NCBI GenBank assembly: GCA_016793115.1
Contig: JAEUIN010000226.1
Span: forward strand, 1 to 64,000
Origin: Planctomycetaceae bacterium
GTDB lineage: Bacteria; Planctomycetota; Planctomycetia; Pirellulales; PNKZ01
Length of the DNA: 64,000 nucleotides
Direction: 5' to 3'
Positions within the stretch are counted from its first letter, which is position 1. Every line of letters begins with the position of its first letter. Position numbers and translations under genes: made by a program. This document shows, piece by piece, positions 25,168-34,651 of this stretch. Under the pieces are notes generated by a model that did no database searches, was not told the DNA's origin, and saw only the letters and a list, made by a program, of their open reading frames with translations.

Positions 25168-26856
25168 ATGCAAAACTTCGAATTCCGCCGCTTGGTTCGT
25201 TTGACGCTCGTCTGCTGTTCGCTCTTCGCGACGACTCCGGCCGACGCGGAAGACGTCGCCGCTCCGGCCGGCGAAGCGGAGGAGCCGGTCGTAGTGATGA
25301 GTCGCGGCATCGCGCTGTTGCATCAAGACAACCCGGCCGGGGCAATTCCTTTTTTCGACGCCGCCCTGAAACTTGATCCGAAGCTGACGCCCGCCTTCCG
25401 CTTTCGCGGAATGGCGCGTCAAGACTTGCGTGATTCAGTCGGAGCGATCGCCGACTTTTCGAAGTTTCTCGAGTCGGCGCCCGACGACGCCTACGTTCTC
25501 GTGCGGCGCGGCAAAGCGTGGGCGGAGCAGGGGTCCGACGAAAAGGCTCTCGACGACTTCAACAACGCGGTCCGGTATCAGCCGGAATACGCCTACGCGC
25601 TCGTGGGCCGCGGTGAATACCTTCTCTCGACTCGCGACTATGCCGGCGCTTCCGCCGACTTCGAGCGCGCCATCGCCTTGAAGCCCGACGACGCCGCTGC
25701 GTACGCCGGTCGCGGCAGCGTGCGACTCGCCAAGAAAGAGCTTGCCGCGGCGTCGGTCGATTTCTCAAAAGCGATCGAACTTGATCCGACCGACCCGTAC
25801 AAATACCTTCTCAGCGGGCGAGTTAAGAAAGAGCAAGGCGACTTCGCCGCCGCATTAGCGGAATACGATCGCGCGATCGCTCTCGATCCTAAGTCGTCCG
25901 ACGCCTATATCGACCGCGGCAACGCCTACAACGACCAAGGGGAGTATGAAAGAGCGATCGCCGAATACGACCGAGCGATCGAACTCTCACCGAAAAGCGC
26001 GCCGGCCTGGAACAATCGGGGCAGCACGTATCGCATTCGCAAGCAGTTCAACGAAGCGCTCGCGGATCTGAATCGCGCGATTGCAATCGATCCGCAGTTC
26101 GTCGAGGCCTATCGTAATCGTGGTCGAGTTTATGAAGATCGGCAAGATTGGAAAGCGGCCGAAACGGAATACACGCGGCTTGCGCAGCTTCGGCCCGATG
26201 ACGTCGCGGCCTATTTGCGCCGCGCCGCCGTCCGTCAGAACTTGAACGAGTTGGAGGACGCGGCGGCTGATTTTAGCCGAGCGGCGCAATTAGCTCCGCG
26301 AGATCCTCAGATCCTCGTCCACCGGGGCGCCGTGCGAATCTTGCAGTCGAAATGGAATGAAGCGCTCGGTGATTTCAGCGCCGCGATCCAACTCGACGTG
26401 AAGTTCGCGGCGGCCTACTTCAATCGAGCTTACGTCTACGAAGAGCTGCGGCAGCCGGAAAAAGCGCTCGCCGACTACACCCAGGCGCACGAACTTAAGC
26501 CGGAGGACCCGGAAGTGCTCGTGAACCGCGGCATCGTTCACGAAGGCCTCGGCGACTATGAGAAAGCGGTGGCGGACTACGACGCGGCGCTGAAGCTCGA
26601 TGAAAAACTTGTGCTGGCCTATTTTAACCGGGGCAACGCGCGGCAACTCCAGAAGAAGACCGTCGAGGCGCTAGCCGACTATGATCGAGCTCTGGAACTC
26701 GATCCGCAATTTGCCTGGGCCTACGCCGGTCGAGGCCTCGTGCATTTGGCCGAAAAACGTCCGGAAAACGCCGAAGCGGACTTTACCCGCGCGCTGGAAC
26801 TCGATCCGTCCTTGAAGGCCGAACTCGACGAGCGAATCGCCGAACTTTTAAAATAG
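25168..26856 (+). CDS. Secreted tetratricopeptide repeat protein
   Basis: 562 aa with a signal peptide (about 1-25, ending DAEDV). The rest is almost entirely tandem 34-residue TPR units, about fourteen, of the form A-x-A-D-Y-D-R-A-I-x-L-D-P-x-x-x-x-A-Y-x-N-R-G. These form a superhelical protein-binding surface. No other domain is visible. Its TAG stop directly abuts the TAG stop of the opposite-strand HD-GYP gene (TAGCTA, 26854-26859). Confidence 0.92.
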   Translation: MQNFEFRRLVRLTLVCCSLFATTPADAEDVAAPAGEAEEPVVVMSRGIALLHQDNPAGAIPFFDAALKLDPKLTPAFRFRGMARQDLRDSVGAIADFSKFLESAPDDAYVLVRRGKAWAEQGSDEKALDDFNNAVRYQPEYAYALVGRGEYLLSTRDYAGASADFERAIALKPDDAAAYAGRGSVRLAKKELAAASVDFSKAIELDPTDPYKYLLSGRVKKEQGDFAAALAEYDRAIALDPKSSDAYIDRGNAYNDQGEYERAIAEYDRAIELSPKSAPAWNNRGSTYRIRKQFNEALADLNRAIAIDPQFVEAYRNRGRVYEDRQDWKAAETEYTRLAQLRPDDVAAYLRRAAVRQNLNELEDAAADFSRAAQLAPRDPQILVHRGAVRILQSKWNEALGDFSAAIQLDVKFAAAYFNRAYVYEELRQPEKALADYTQAHELKPEDPEVLVNRGIVHEGLGDYEKAVADYDAALKLDEKLVLAYFNRGNARQLQKKTVEALADYDRALELDPQFAWAYAGRGLVHLAEKRPENAEADFTRALELDPSLKAELDERIAELLK

Positions 26857-27903
26857 CTACGAAGTCTCGCCCGCTACGACGGCTTCATCCGTCTCTTTGA
26901 ACCGGTCGTAAACGGCGACGAAGTCCCCTTCAACTTGGATGAACGCTTCGACAATGTCCGGGTCGAAGTGCTTGCCGGCGTCGCCGACGATGATCGATCG
27001 CGCGACGGAATGAGCATAAGGATCTTTGTAGCAACGCCGGCTAGTCAGCGCGTCGTACACGTCGGCCAAGGCGACAATCCGGCCGCTGAGCGGAATTTCT
27101 TCTTCGCGCAGCCCCTTCGGATAGCCCGAGCCGTCCCACCGCTCGTGATGCGTCGCGGCGATTTCGCAAGCCACCTGCAGGAAGCGAGCTTCCGGATAAC
27201 GTTCCAAGGCCGCGTTCAGCGTCTCGGCCCCGGCCATCGCATGGGTCTTCATGACCGCGAACTCCGCGTCGCTAAAGCGCCCCGGCTTGCGGAGTACGCA
27301 ATCCGGAATGGCGACTTTGCCGATGTCGTGGAGCGGACTGGTTTGATAAATCAGCCGCACGTATTCCGCATCGATCTGGTCGCGATACTTCGGCGTTGCG
27401 CCCAAGTGCTGCGCGAGAATACGGCTGTAGAGTTGGACTCGCTCCAGGTGGTGCCCCGTTTCAGGATCGCGCGACTCCGCCAATTTCGCCAAGGCGAAAA
27501 TCGCCATATCGCGAGTTTCCATCCCCAGAATGCGTTCACCCGCCCGGACTCGGACCACGAGTTCGTTCGGATTGAACGGCTTACCGATGAAGTCGTCGGC
27601 GCCGGCCGTCATCCCCTCGACGAGTTGAGCGGGTCCGGCGTTGCTCGTCAGCAGAATCGTGTAGACATAGCCGTCGCAATCGGCCATGCGTACCGCTTTG
27701 CACAAATCCAAGCCGCTGAAGCCGGGCATGTCCCAATCGGAGATCAAGAGACGGCAACGTCCCGCCTCGATCGCTTCGAGGGCATCGCGACCGTTGTCGA
27801 AGGCTTCGACTTCGTAACCCGCTCCCGTCAGCGCATGTTGGATGAGATCGCGAGAAATTTCATCGTCGTCGACGACAAGGATTTTTAGCTTGCGCTTCGT
27901 CAT
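26857..27903 (-). CDS. Response regulator with receiver and HD-GYP domains
   Basis: 348 aa. The receiver domain (1-125) has the acidic pocket DDDE (12-15), phospho-acceptor D56 in SDWDMPG, and K108 in GKPF. The C-terminal HD-GYP domain (about 130-340) has H192-D193 (LHDIGKVAIP), HHER at 252-255 and DGSGYP at 257-262, so it retains the full cyclic-di-GMP phosphodiesterase signature. The start is ATG 27903; longer readings upstream are antisense to the kinase gene. It begins 31 nt after the Amt-kinase gene and is the obvious recipient of its phosphorelay. A role in lowering c-di-GMP on ammonium change is an inference. Confidence 0.95.
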   Translation of the reverse strand: MTKRKLKILVVDDDEISRDLIQHALTGAGYEVEAFDNGRDALEAIEAGRCRLLISDWDMPGFSGLDLCKAVRMADCDGYVYTILLTSNAGPAQLVEGMTAGADDFIGKPFNPNELVVRVRAGERILGMETRDMAIFALAKLAESRDPETGHHLERVQLYSRILAQHLGATPKYRDQIDAEYVRLIYQTSPLHDIGKVAIPDCVLRKPGRFSDAEFAVMKTHAMAGAETLNAALERYPEARFLQVACEIAATHHERWDGSGYPKGLREEEIPLSGRIVALADVYDALTSRRCYKDPYAHSVARSIIVGDAGKHFDPDIVEAFIQVEGDFVAVYDRFKETDEAVVAGETS

Positions 27904-27934
27904 AGGGAATCGATCTCGACGCTGGTAAGTTGAT

Positions 27935-30900
27935 CTAGATCCGATTGAACTCTTCGAGCAGGTTCGAGGCCTTCTCCAAGCACAAATCCACTTCACGGCG
28001 TAATTCATCGACCGCCGACGCAACAAATTCCGGCGCCGCGGCGACAAACTCGGCCTCGATCGTCGCAGCGTGAAAGCCCAGTCGCTGCGCGCCCATGTTG
28101 TTCGCGCAACCTTTGAGCTTGTGAGCCTGACGCCGCAGTTCATCGCGATCACCGCTCGCGGCGGCCGAACGCAGCGACTCGTAGTCGCGCGGGAGTTTGT
28201 CGCAGAATTTCTTCAGCAACTTCGCCGCGAAACTCCTATCTCCGTTGCAGCGATCAAGCAAGTCTTCCAACTTCAAGGCTTCCGTCAACACGAAATCCTC
28301 CAGGTCAGACCGCTCGATCACCTCGACCCGGCGCGGCGAGACCGGAGTTGTCGCATCAAAGTCGCCCGCGGTCACGATGCCGGCCGTCGATTCTTCGGCG
28401 GCCGCGGCCGGCGCTTCGCAATTCAAAGACGGCCGCCCGCTCGCAGCCACGTCTTGCAAGTTGAGCCACTTTGCGATCGTCGAAAGCAGGAAGTTGCGGT
28501 CGATCGGCTTCGTCACATAATCGCTCATACCCGCCGACAGGCACAATTCACGATCGCCGCGCACCGCATTGGCCGTGAGCGCTACGACCGGCAGCGCACC
28601 GCCGACCGAGTAACATTTTCCGGCCGCTTCGCGTTTGCGTATCTCCCCGACGGCGGTGAATCCGTCCATTTCCGGCATTTGGCAATCCATCAAGACGATC
28701 GCAAACGTTTCCTCCTCCAAGGCGGCGAGCGCTTGGCGACCGTCGGCGACGACGCGACACGCATACCCTTCTCGTTCGAGAATTTCGCGTGTGACCATTT
28801 GATTGATTTCGTTGTCCTCGGCGACGAGAATTCGCGGCCCGCGAGGTTTGCGGCCGCCCGCCGGGCTCAGTACTTCGCAGGGCGAACCGAGGCTGATTCC
28901 CGTCTTCGATTGCTCGGCGTTGCGACATGCCGATACGACTCCGTCGAACAGTTGCGATTGACGAATCGGCTTGCTCATGACGGTCGCGATGCCGAGTTGC
29001 TTGAGTTCGTCGCGGTGCGGCGTATCGCTCAATGAGGTGAGCAGGACCATTCTCGCCGCGGCATACGACGGTTCGGCGTGAATGCGGCGGGCTAGGTCGA
29101 GCCCGTCCATGTCGGGAAGTCGGCGATCGAGGATCAGCAGATCATAAGCCGCGCCACGATCAGCCGCGGTTGACGCCTTTTTCCAGGCATCGGCGGCGTC
29201 GACGGCCGTATCGATTGCGACGCCCCAGCGATCGAAATTCTCAATCAACAGTTCGCGATTGGCCTCGACGTCGTCGACCGCCAAGATGCTGAGCCTGCGC
29301 AATTCCTCCGGCAGCAACTTCGGTTGAGGTGCGGCACCGATCGCCGTTTCAAGCGGCACGACGAACTGAAAAGTGGACCCTCCTCCGATGCGCGGGACGT
29401 ATTCGATCGTCCCGCCCATCGCCTCGATCAATTGCTTGCAGATCGACAGACCGAGACCGGTGCCGCCGTATTTACGCGTCGTCGAGGCGTCCACTTGCAT
29501 GAACGGTCGAAAGAGCCGATCTCGACGATCGCCCGGGATGCCGATCCCCGAATCGTGAACCGCGAAGCGAACGTTCGTACGACCGCCCCCGTCCGGCGCG
29601 CAACTCAACTCGATATCCACCGAGCCGACATCCGTAAACTTCACCGCGTTGTTCGTGAGATTGACGAGCACTTGTCGAATACGTTCCGGGTCGCCGACGA
29701 CACAGTCGGGCACATCCGTATGAATTCGACAAGACAACTCGACGCCTTTTTTCTGAGCGCGGTGCCCAAACACTTCCGCCAAATCTTCGACCAAAGGATG
29801 GAGCCGGAACTCAATCGCTTCCAGTTCGACCTTGCCCGCCTCGATCTTGGAAAAATCGAGGATCTGATTGATCAGGCCGAGTAGAGCATCGGCCGAAGAT
29901 CGGGCCAAATGAACAAAACGTTGTTGTCGTGAATCGAGTGACGTAGTACCTAGCAGTTCGAGCATCCCCATGACGCCGTTGAGGGGCGTGCGAATTTCAT
30001 GACTCATATTCGCCATGAACTCGCTTTTGGTCCGACTTGCCGCTTCGGCGGCCTCCATCTGCGCTTGTAGCGCGAGCGCTTCGCGTCGGGCGGTGATGTC
30101 GACCACGGTTCCTTCATACGAGACGACTTGGCCGCTTTCGTCGCGAATCGATCGCGCGTTCTCGGAGATCCAAATGACGCTCCCGTCGCGCCGCCGGACG
30201 GCGGATTCAAAGTCGCGGACGGTGCCGTCGCGTTCGACGAGCCGGCGGAATTCGTCGCGGCGTGCCGCCTCGACGTATAGCCGCACGTCGATTCGGTCGA
30301 GCGTCTTGATTAGTTCCTCACACGATTCGTAACCGTAGATTCGGGCCAAAGCCGGATTAGCGGCTAAATAACGCCCGTCGGGCGTCGTTTGAAACATTCC
30401 TTCGACGGCGTTTTCGAAAATGCTGCGATACTTCTCTTCCGCAGTTCTCGCAGCCGCGGCGGCCTGCTCTCGAGCGCGAATCTCGGTATTAGCACGGCGA
30501 ATGACGCGATTGTATTCCGCCGCGATCTGTCCGACTTCCGTATGCGGCTCGACCGGCACCGGGTTGCGGAAATCGCCGGCGCGGTAATGACGATCCATAT
30601 TCGTCAGCAATTCCAGCAATTCGGTGCTGGCGCCGTGCTCGGACACGTTGAGTCCACGGAGTTCGGCTTCTCGCGAAACGCGAAAACTGAAACGTCGCTG
30701 TATCAAACCGAACACGCAATAGGACGACCCAAACGCCCACACGAAGCACGTGACGATGCCGAGCCCTTGGACGGCGATCTGATATCCCCGCGAGGCCCCG
30801 TTGGGAAACAAGGCGACGTCGCCGAACAGGGCCACGGCGAGAGTACCCCATGCTCCGCAAAATCCATGCACGGGAATGGCGCCGACGACGTCGTCGATCT

Positions 30901-31822
30901 TCTTGCGGGCGATCCAGTAGGTACCGACGACGCTGATCGCACCGGCGACCGCTCCGACGACGACGGACGCCGACGGTGAGATGACGTTGCAGGAGGCCGT
31001 GACGCCGACGAGACCGGCGAGCACGCCGTTGATGACGTGTCCGACGTCGGCGCGGCGCTCGATGCGCCACGACATGCCCAGCGCGACGACGCCGCCGGCG
31101 GCGGCGGCCAAATTTGTATTGAGCAGCACCAGCGGCACGACTTCGGTCATCGCCATCGCGCTGCCGCCGTTGAAGCCGAACCAACTAAACCACAAAAGAA
31201 GCGCTCCGATCGTCGACATCGGCAAGTTGTGCCCCGCCATCGGCGGCGTATTGGGACTGAACCGGCCGATGCGCGGGCCGATCTGCAAACAGAGGGCAAG
31301 CGCCACCCAACCGCCGACGCTATGCACGACGCTCGACCCTGCGAAATCGATGAATCCGATGTGCGCCAACCAACCGCTCGGCCGGCCGTCGAAAGCGCCG
31401 CCCCAGGCCCAGTGTCCGAAGACCGGATACACGACGGTCGCAACGAAGACCGCGACGACGAGATATGCGCCGAATCGAATGCGTTCCGCGACGGCGCCCG
31501 AAATAATCGTCGTCGACGTCGAACAAAACATCATTTGGAAGAAAAATCCGGCCAAGAGGGCCGGTCCGGCGTCGACGCTCGGCGCAAAGCGGCTCGTGCC
31601 GAACAATCCGTCGAACGACGCACCGAACATCACTGCGAAACCAAACGCCCAAAAGAGCAACGACGAAATCAGAAAGTCGACGAGATTCTTGATCGCGACA
31701 TTGACGCTGTTCTTGGCGCGCGAAAAGCCGGTTTCAAGAAGACAGAATCCCGCCTGCATGAGCATGACGAGCAGGGCGCAACTCAACACCCAAACCAAAT
31801 TGATGAGCGTTACGGCGGACAT
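27935..31822 (-). CDS. Ammonium-transporter-fused hybrid histidine kinase (Amt sensor kinase)
   Basis: 1295 aa in one frame. Residues 1-400 form an Amt domain: pore histidines H167 (DFAGSSVVHS) and H319 (AIPVHGFCGAWG), W140, D159 and the cytosolic GLNVSEHG motif (390-397) are present. A linker and coiled coil (about 400-465) lead to a PAS domain (about 465-590), HisKA with H608 (MSHEIRTPLNG), HATPase (about 710-830, with DSGIGIP and GGTGLGLSICKQL), receiver 1 (about 844-964, LLILDRRLPDMDG), receiver 2 (about 997-1124, VLMDCQMPEMDG) and an Hpt domain with H1234 (AHKLKG). Start ATG 31822; GTG 31870 would add 16 residues. Related Amt-kinases are known, such as Ks-Amt5 of the anammox planctomycete Kuenenia. 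The likely input is ammonium, and the output is the adjacent HD-GYP protein. Confidence 0.95.
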   Translation of the reverse strand: MSAVTLINLVWVLSCALLVMLMQAGFCLLETGFSRAKNSVNVAIKNLVDFLISSLLFWAFGFAVMFGASFDGLFGTSRFAPSVDAGPALLAGFFFQMMFCSTSTTIISGAVAERIRFGAYLVVAVFVATVVYPVFGHWAWGGAFDGRPSGWLAHIGFIDFAGSSVVHSVGGWVALALCLQIGPRIGRFSPNTPPMAGHNLPMSTIGALLLWFSWFGFNGGSAMAMTEVVPLVLLNTNLAAAAGGVVALGMSWRIERRADVGHVINGVLAGLVGVTASCNVISPSASVVVGAVAGAISVVGTYWIARKKIDDVVGAIPVHGFCGAWGTLAVALFGDVALFPNGASRGYQIAVQGLGIVTCFVWAFGSSYCVFGLIQRRFSFRVSREAELRGLNVSEHGASTELLELLTNMDRHYRAGDFRNPVPVEPHTEVGQIAAEYNRVIRRANTEIRAREQAAAAARTAEEKYRSIFENAVEGMFQTTPDGRYLAANPALARIYGYESCEELIKTLDRIDVRLYVEAARRDEFRRLVERDGTVRDFESAVRRRDGSVIWISENARSIRDESGQVVSYEGTVVDITARREALALQAQMEAAEAASRTKSEFMANMSHEIRTPLNGVMGMLELLGTTSLDSRQQRFVHLARSSADALLGLINQILDFSKIEAGKVELEAIEFRLHPLVEDLAEVFGHRAQKKGVELSCRIHTDVPDCVVGDPERIRQVLVNLTNNAVKFTDVGSVDIELSCAPDGGGRTNVRFAVHDSGIGIPGDRRDRLFRPFMQVDASTTRKYGGTGLGLSICKQLIEAMGGTIEYVPRIGGGSTFQFVVPLETAIGAAPQPKLLPEELRRLSILAVDDVEANRELLIENFDRWGVAIDTAVDAADAWKKASTAADRGAAYDLLILDRRLPDMDGLDLARRIHAEPSYAAARMVLLTSLSDTPHRDELKQLGIATVMSKPIRQSQLFDGVVSACRNAEQSKTGISLGSPCEVLSPAGGRKPRGPRILVAEDNEINQMVTREILEREGYACRVVADGRQALAALEEETFAIVLMDCQMPEMDGFTAVGEIRKREAAGKCYSVGGALPVVALTANAVRGDRELCLSAGMSDYVTKPIDRNFLLSTIAKWLNLQDVAASGRPSLNCEAPAAAAEESTAGIVTAGDFDATTPVSPRRVEVIERSDLEDFVLTEALKLEDLLDRCNGDRSFAAKLLKKFCDKLPRDYESLRSAAASGDRDELRRQAHKLKGCANNMGAQRLGFHAATIEAEFVAAAPEFVASAVDELRREVDLCLEKASNLLEEFNRI

Positions 31823-32280
31823 CGTATCCACAGCGGATGATAAGCTGACGAGCGGCAGGCACGTACGCACTGCCGCAACGGGTCGCGAGAGTTCAACTCG
31901 GCGAAAGTCACCGAGTCCGCCTGAACTCCAGATCGCGCGTTGGGGAACTCTAGGTTGAGAAATTACAGCCGCCGGGAAGTGTTCACCGCACCACTTCCCA
32001 GGTGGGTGCGATTGTGCCGATTCATCCGTTCCGAACAGTCAGACGCGGTAACCGAGTGGAGATCCAACCCTCTGCGCGACCGAACTTTTTCCGGCATTTC
32101 CCGTAGTTAACGCAGCAACGCCGCAGTACGGAAATCGGCCGACCAAACGCCCGTTGTGGAAATCCCCAACCGCTCACAAAGCGTCGAAACCCGGTCGATG
32201 GAGTTCGTTCTCGGATGTCGTCTCGGGAACGGGCTGGACTCCTGAGGAACGCGAAGAATTCGCCGGAGCAAGAAAAGCAG
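31823..32280. other. 458-nt intergenic region upstream of the Amt-kinase gene
   Basis: I see no gene. It lies between the Amt-kinase start and the tRNA-His gene. On the minus strand a TAGAGT hexamer at 31952-31947 could be a -10 element giving a leader of about 120 nt for the kinase gene; the -35 is unclear. A small stem-like segment CTTCCCAGGTGGG near 32005 is not convincing. Confidence 0.35.
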
Positions 32281-32355
32281 GGTGGCTAATGGGACTTGAA
32301 CCCACGACCCCCAGATCCACAATCTGGTGCTCTAACCAACTGAGCTATAGCCACC
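32281..32355 (-). tRNA. tRNA-His (anticodon GTG)
   Basis: The minus strand folds as a complete cloverleaf: acceptor stem GTGGCTA/TAGCCAC, D arm with AGCTCAGTTGGTTAGAGC, anticodon stem CCAGA/TCTGG around loop TTGTGGA, and T arm with GTTCAAGTC. The extra G at position -1 (32355) opposite C73 (32281) is the hallmark of bacterial tRNA-His. CCA is not encoded. Confidence 0.98.
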
Positions 32356-32588
32356 GTACGCCGACAAGAAACGACAGTATGTTGCCCGGCTTAGTTCGGG
32401 CGATTCGTCGGTAGCCTTTTAGCTTATCAAGAATCGAATCGGGGACAAGGGCGTGCTACGCCGGTAGGAATTCCCGCTAGCTCGCCAAAACCTCAACAGC
32501 CGCAATGGTTTGTAGTCGCCCGAATGTTTCCAGACCTTAAAATCGGAATCTTCGTAGCGACGGACCGACCAGCCCGACGAAATGACAT

Positions 32589-32594
32589 ATAGTT
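32589..32594 (+). promoter_or_regulatory. Candidate -10 element of rfbB
   Basis: TATAGT lies 42 nt before the rfbB ATG. The region 17 nt upstream has only a weak -35 resemblance. Confidence 0.35.
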
Positions 32595-32636
32595 TTCCGA
32601 GCGATTCGCACGATTTGCACCTCGGAATGAGATGCC

Positions 32637-33704
32637 ATGCCTGACGATACAATTTTGGTGACCGGCGGTGCAGGCTTCATCGGAGGCGCATTCGTGCGGC
32701 AATGGATCGGAGAAGAGCAGGGGCGGCTCGTCAATCTCGATGCCTTGACCTACGCCGGCAACCTCGACTCGCTTGTCTCCGTCGTCGATCATGCGCGTTA
32801 TGAGTTCGTCCACGGCGACATTTGCGACGGCGAACTCGTCGCCGAACTGCTTCGTGACCGTAAGCCGCGGGCCATCGTGCATTTCGCCGCCGAATCGCAC
32901 GTCGACCGCTCGATCGACGGGCCGGCGGCATTCATTCAGACCAACGTCGTCGGCACCTGCACGTTGCTCGACGCGGCGCTGAAATACTGGCGCGAACTTG
33001 CAACCGATTCACGCGAGCGGTTCCGTTTCCTCCACGTGTCGACCGACGAAGTCTATGGTTCACTCGGCGCGACCGGCGCATTCAGCGAAACGACTCGCTA
33101 TTCGCCCAATTCACCCTACGCAGCCAGTAAGGCCTCGAGCGATCACTTTGTCCGTGCCTATCACCACACATTTCATCTGCCGACGCTCATCACGAACTGC
33201 TCGAACAACTACGGCCCGTACCAGTTCCCCGAGAAACTCATTCCACTGATCGTGCTCAACGCACTCGAAGGAAAACCGCTGCCGGTCTACGGCGACGGCA
33301 TGCAGGTTCGCGATTGGCTGTATGTCGATGATCACTGCCGAGCCTTACGCACCGTATTGAGCCGGGGCACGCTCGGCGAGACTTACAACATCGGCGGCAA
33401 TTGCGAGAGGCCGAACATTGAAATCGTCCGCACGATCTGCTCGATTCTCAATCGACTGCGGCCCGATCTGCCGCATGCTCCGTGTGAAAACCTAATTAAG
33501 TACGTTCAAGATCGTCCGGGCCACGATCGTCGCTACGCCATCGACGCGTCGAAGATTAAGCGAGAATTGGGCTGGGAACCGCGGCAGAATCTGGCGACTG
33601 GTCTGGAGGCGACCGTGCGCTGGTATCTCGACAATTCCACGTGGGTGGAACGCATCACCACCGGAAAGTACGCCCGGGAGCGTTTGGGCCTCGCCGTAAA
33701 ATAA
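32637..33704 (+). CDS. rfbB: dTDP-glucose 4,6-dehydratase
   Basis: 355 aa extended short-chain dehydrogenase. It converts dTDP-glucose to dTDP-4-keto-6-deoxyglucose. NAD-binding GGAGFIG is at 10-16, the catalytic STDEVYG motif (T136, D137, E138) and YxxxK pair Y161/K165 are present, and the C-terminal substrate loop includes [19 protein letters not shown]. It is followed 45 nt later by rfbA. The rfbC and rfbD steps to dTDP-rhamnose are not in the window, so the final sugar cannot be named. Confidence 0.97.
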   Translation: MPDDTILVTGGAGFIGGAFVRQWIGEEQGRLVNLDALTYAGNLDSLVSVVDHARYEFVHGDICDGELVAELLRDRKPRAIVHFAAESHVDRSIDGPAAFIQTNVVGTCTLLDAALKYWRELATDSRERFRFLHVSTDEVYGSLGATGAFSETTRYSPNSPYAASKASSDHFVRAYHHTFHLPTLITNCSNNYGPYQFPEKLIPLIVLNALEGKPLPVYGDGMQVRDWLYVDDHCRALRTVLSRGTLGETYNIGGNCERPNIEIVRTICSILNRLRPDLPHAPCENLIKYVQDRPGHDRRYAIDASKIKRELGWEPRQNLATGLEATVRWYLDNSTWVERITTGKYARERLGLAVK

Positions 33705-33749
33705 CTCAATCACTCAGCGAGATTCACCACCATCGAATCGCCGTCTCCC

Positions 33750-34628
33750 ATGAACCACTTCACCAAAGGCATCATCCTCGCAGGCGGCTCGGGCACTCGG
33801 CTGCATCCGGTGACGTTGGCGACGAGCAAACAGCTCTTGCCGGTCTACGACAAGCCGATGATCTACTACCCGCTGTCGACGCTGATGCTGGCCGGCATCC
33901 GCGAGGTGCTGATCATCACAACCCCGCAAGACGCCCCGAGTTTCGAGCGGTTGCTCGGCGACGGCTCGCGACTGGGCATTCAGATTCGTTACGCCCAACA
34001 ACCGAAACCCGAAGGGTTGGCCCAAGCGTTTCATATCGGACGCGAGTTCGTCGGTCACGACCATGTGGCTCTCGTTTTGGGCGACAACTTATTCTACGGC
34101 CAAGGCCTGCAGCACATGCTGGCAAAAGCGGCCTCGAAAGCGCACGGCGCAACGGTCTTCGCCTACGCGGTGAAAAATCCGCAGGCCTACGGCATCGTCG
34201 AGTTCGATGCGGCGGGCAAGGCCGTGTCGATCGAAGAAAAACCCAAAGAGCCGAAGTCGAAGTTCGCGGTAACCGGCTTGTATTTTTACGACAACCAAGT
34301 GATCGATATCGCCGCCGACTTGAAGCCCTCGGCGCGCGGCGAATTGGAGATTACCGACGTCAACCGCGTCTACCTTGACCAAGGATCGCTGGAAGTTCAA
34401 ACCTTCAGCCGAGGTTTCGCCTGGCTCGACACCGGTACGCACGAGTCGCTACTGCAAGCCTCGAACTTCATCGAAACGATCGAAGCTCGCCAAGGCTTCA
34501 AAGTGGCGTGCTTGGAGGAAATCGCTTACTACAAAGGCTTCATTTCGGCGGAGCGGCTCGAAAGGCTCGGCCGCGAAATGCGCAATCCCTACGGGCAGTA
34601 TTTGCTTGATCTCCTCAGCCTGCGCTAG
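33750..34628 (+). CDS. rfbA: Glucose-1-phosphate thymidylyltransferase
   Basis: 292 aa, full length. It makes dTDP-glucose from dTTP and glucose-1-phosphate. The nucleotide-binding signature [20 protein letters not shown] is near residues 12-31, the metal-site VLGDNLFYG follows near 108-116, and EEKPKEPKS and the C-terminal helix region ([17 protein letters not shown]) are typical. It provides the substrate for the preceding rfbB and probably shares its transcript. Confidence 0.97.
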   Translation: MNHFTKGIILAGGSGTRLHPVTLATSKQLLPVYDKPMIYYPLSTLMLAGIREVLIITTPQDAPSFERLLGDGSRLGIQIRYAQQPKPEGLAQAFHIGREFVGHDHVALVLGDNLFYGQGLQHMLAKAASKAHGATVFAYAVKNPQAYGIVEFDAAGKAVSIEEKPKEPKSKFAVTGLYFYDNQVIDIAADLKPSARGELEITDVNRVYLDQGSLEVQTFSRGFAWLDTGTHESLLQASNFIETIEARQGFKVACLEEIAYYKGFISAERLERLGREMRNPYGQYLLDLLSLR

Positions 34629-34651
34629 GCAGGCCCGGCGACCGCAGCGTC

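Noticed and set aside
26935..27888. A 317-codon plus-strand open frame
   Set aside because: It is the shadow of the HD-GYP gene.
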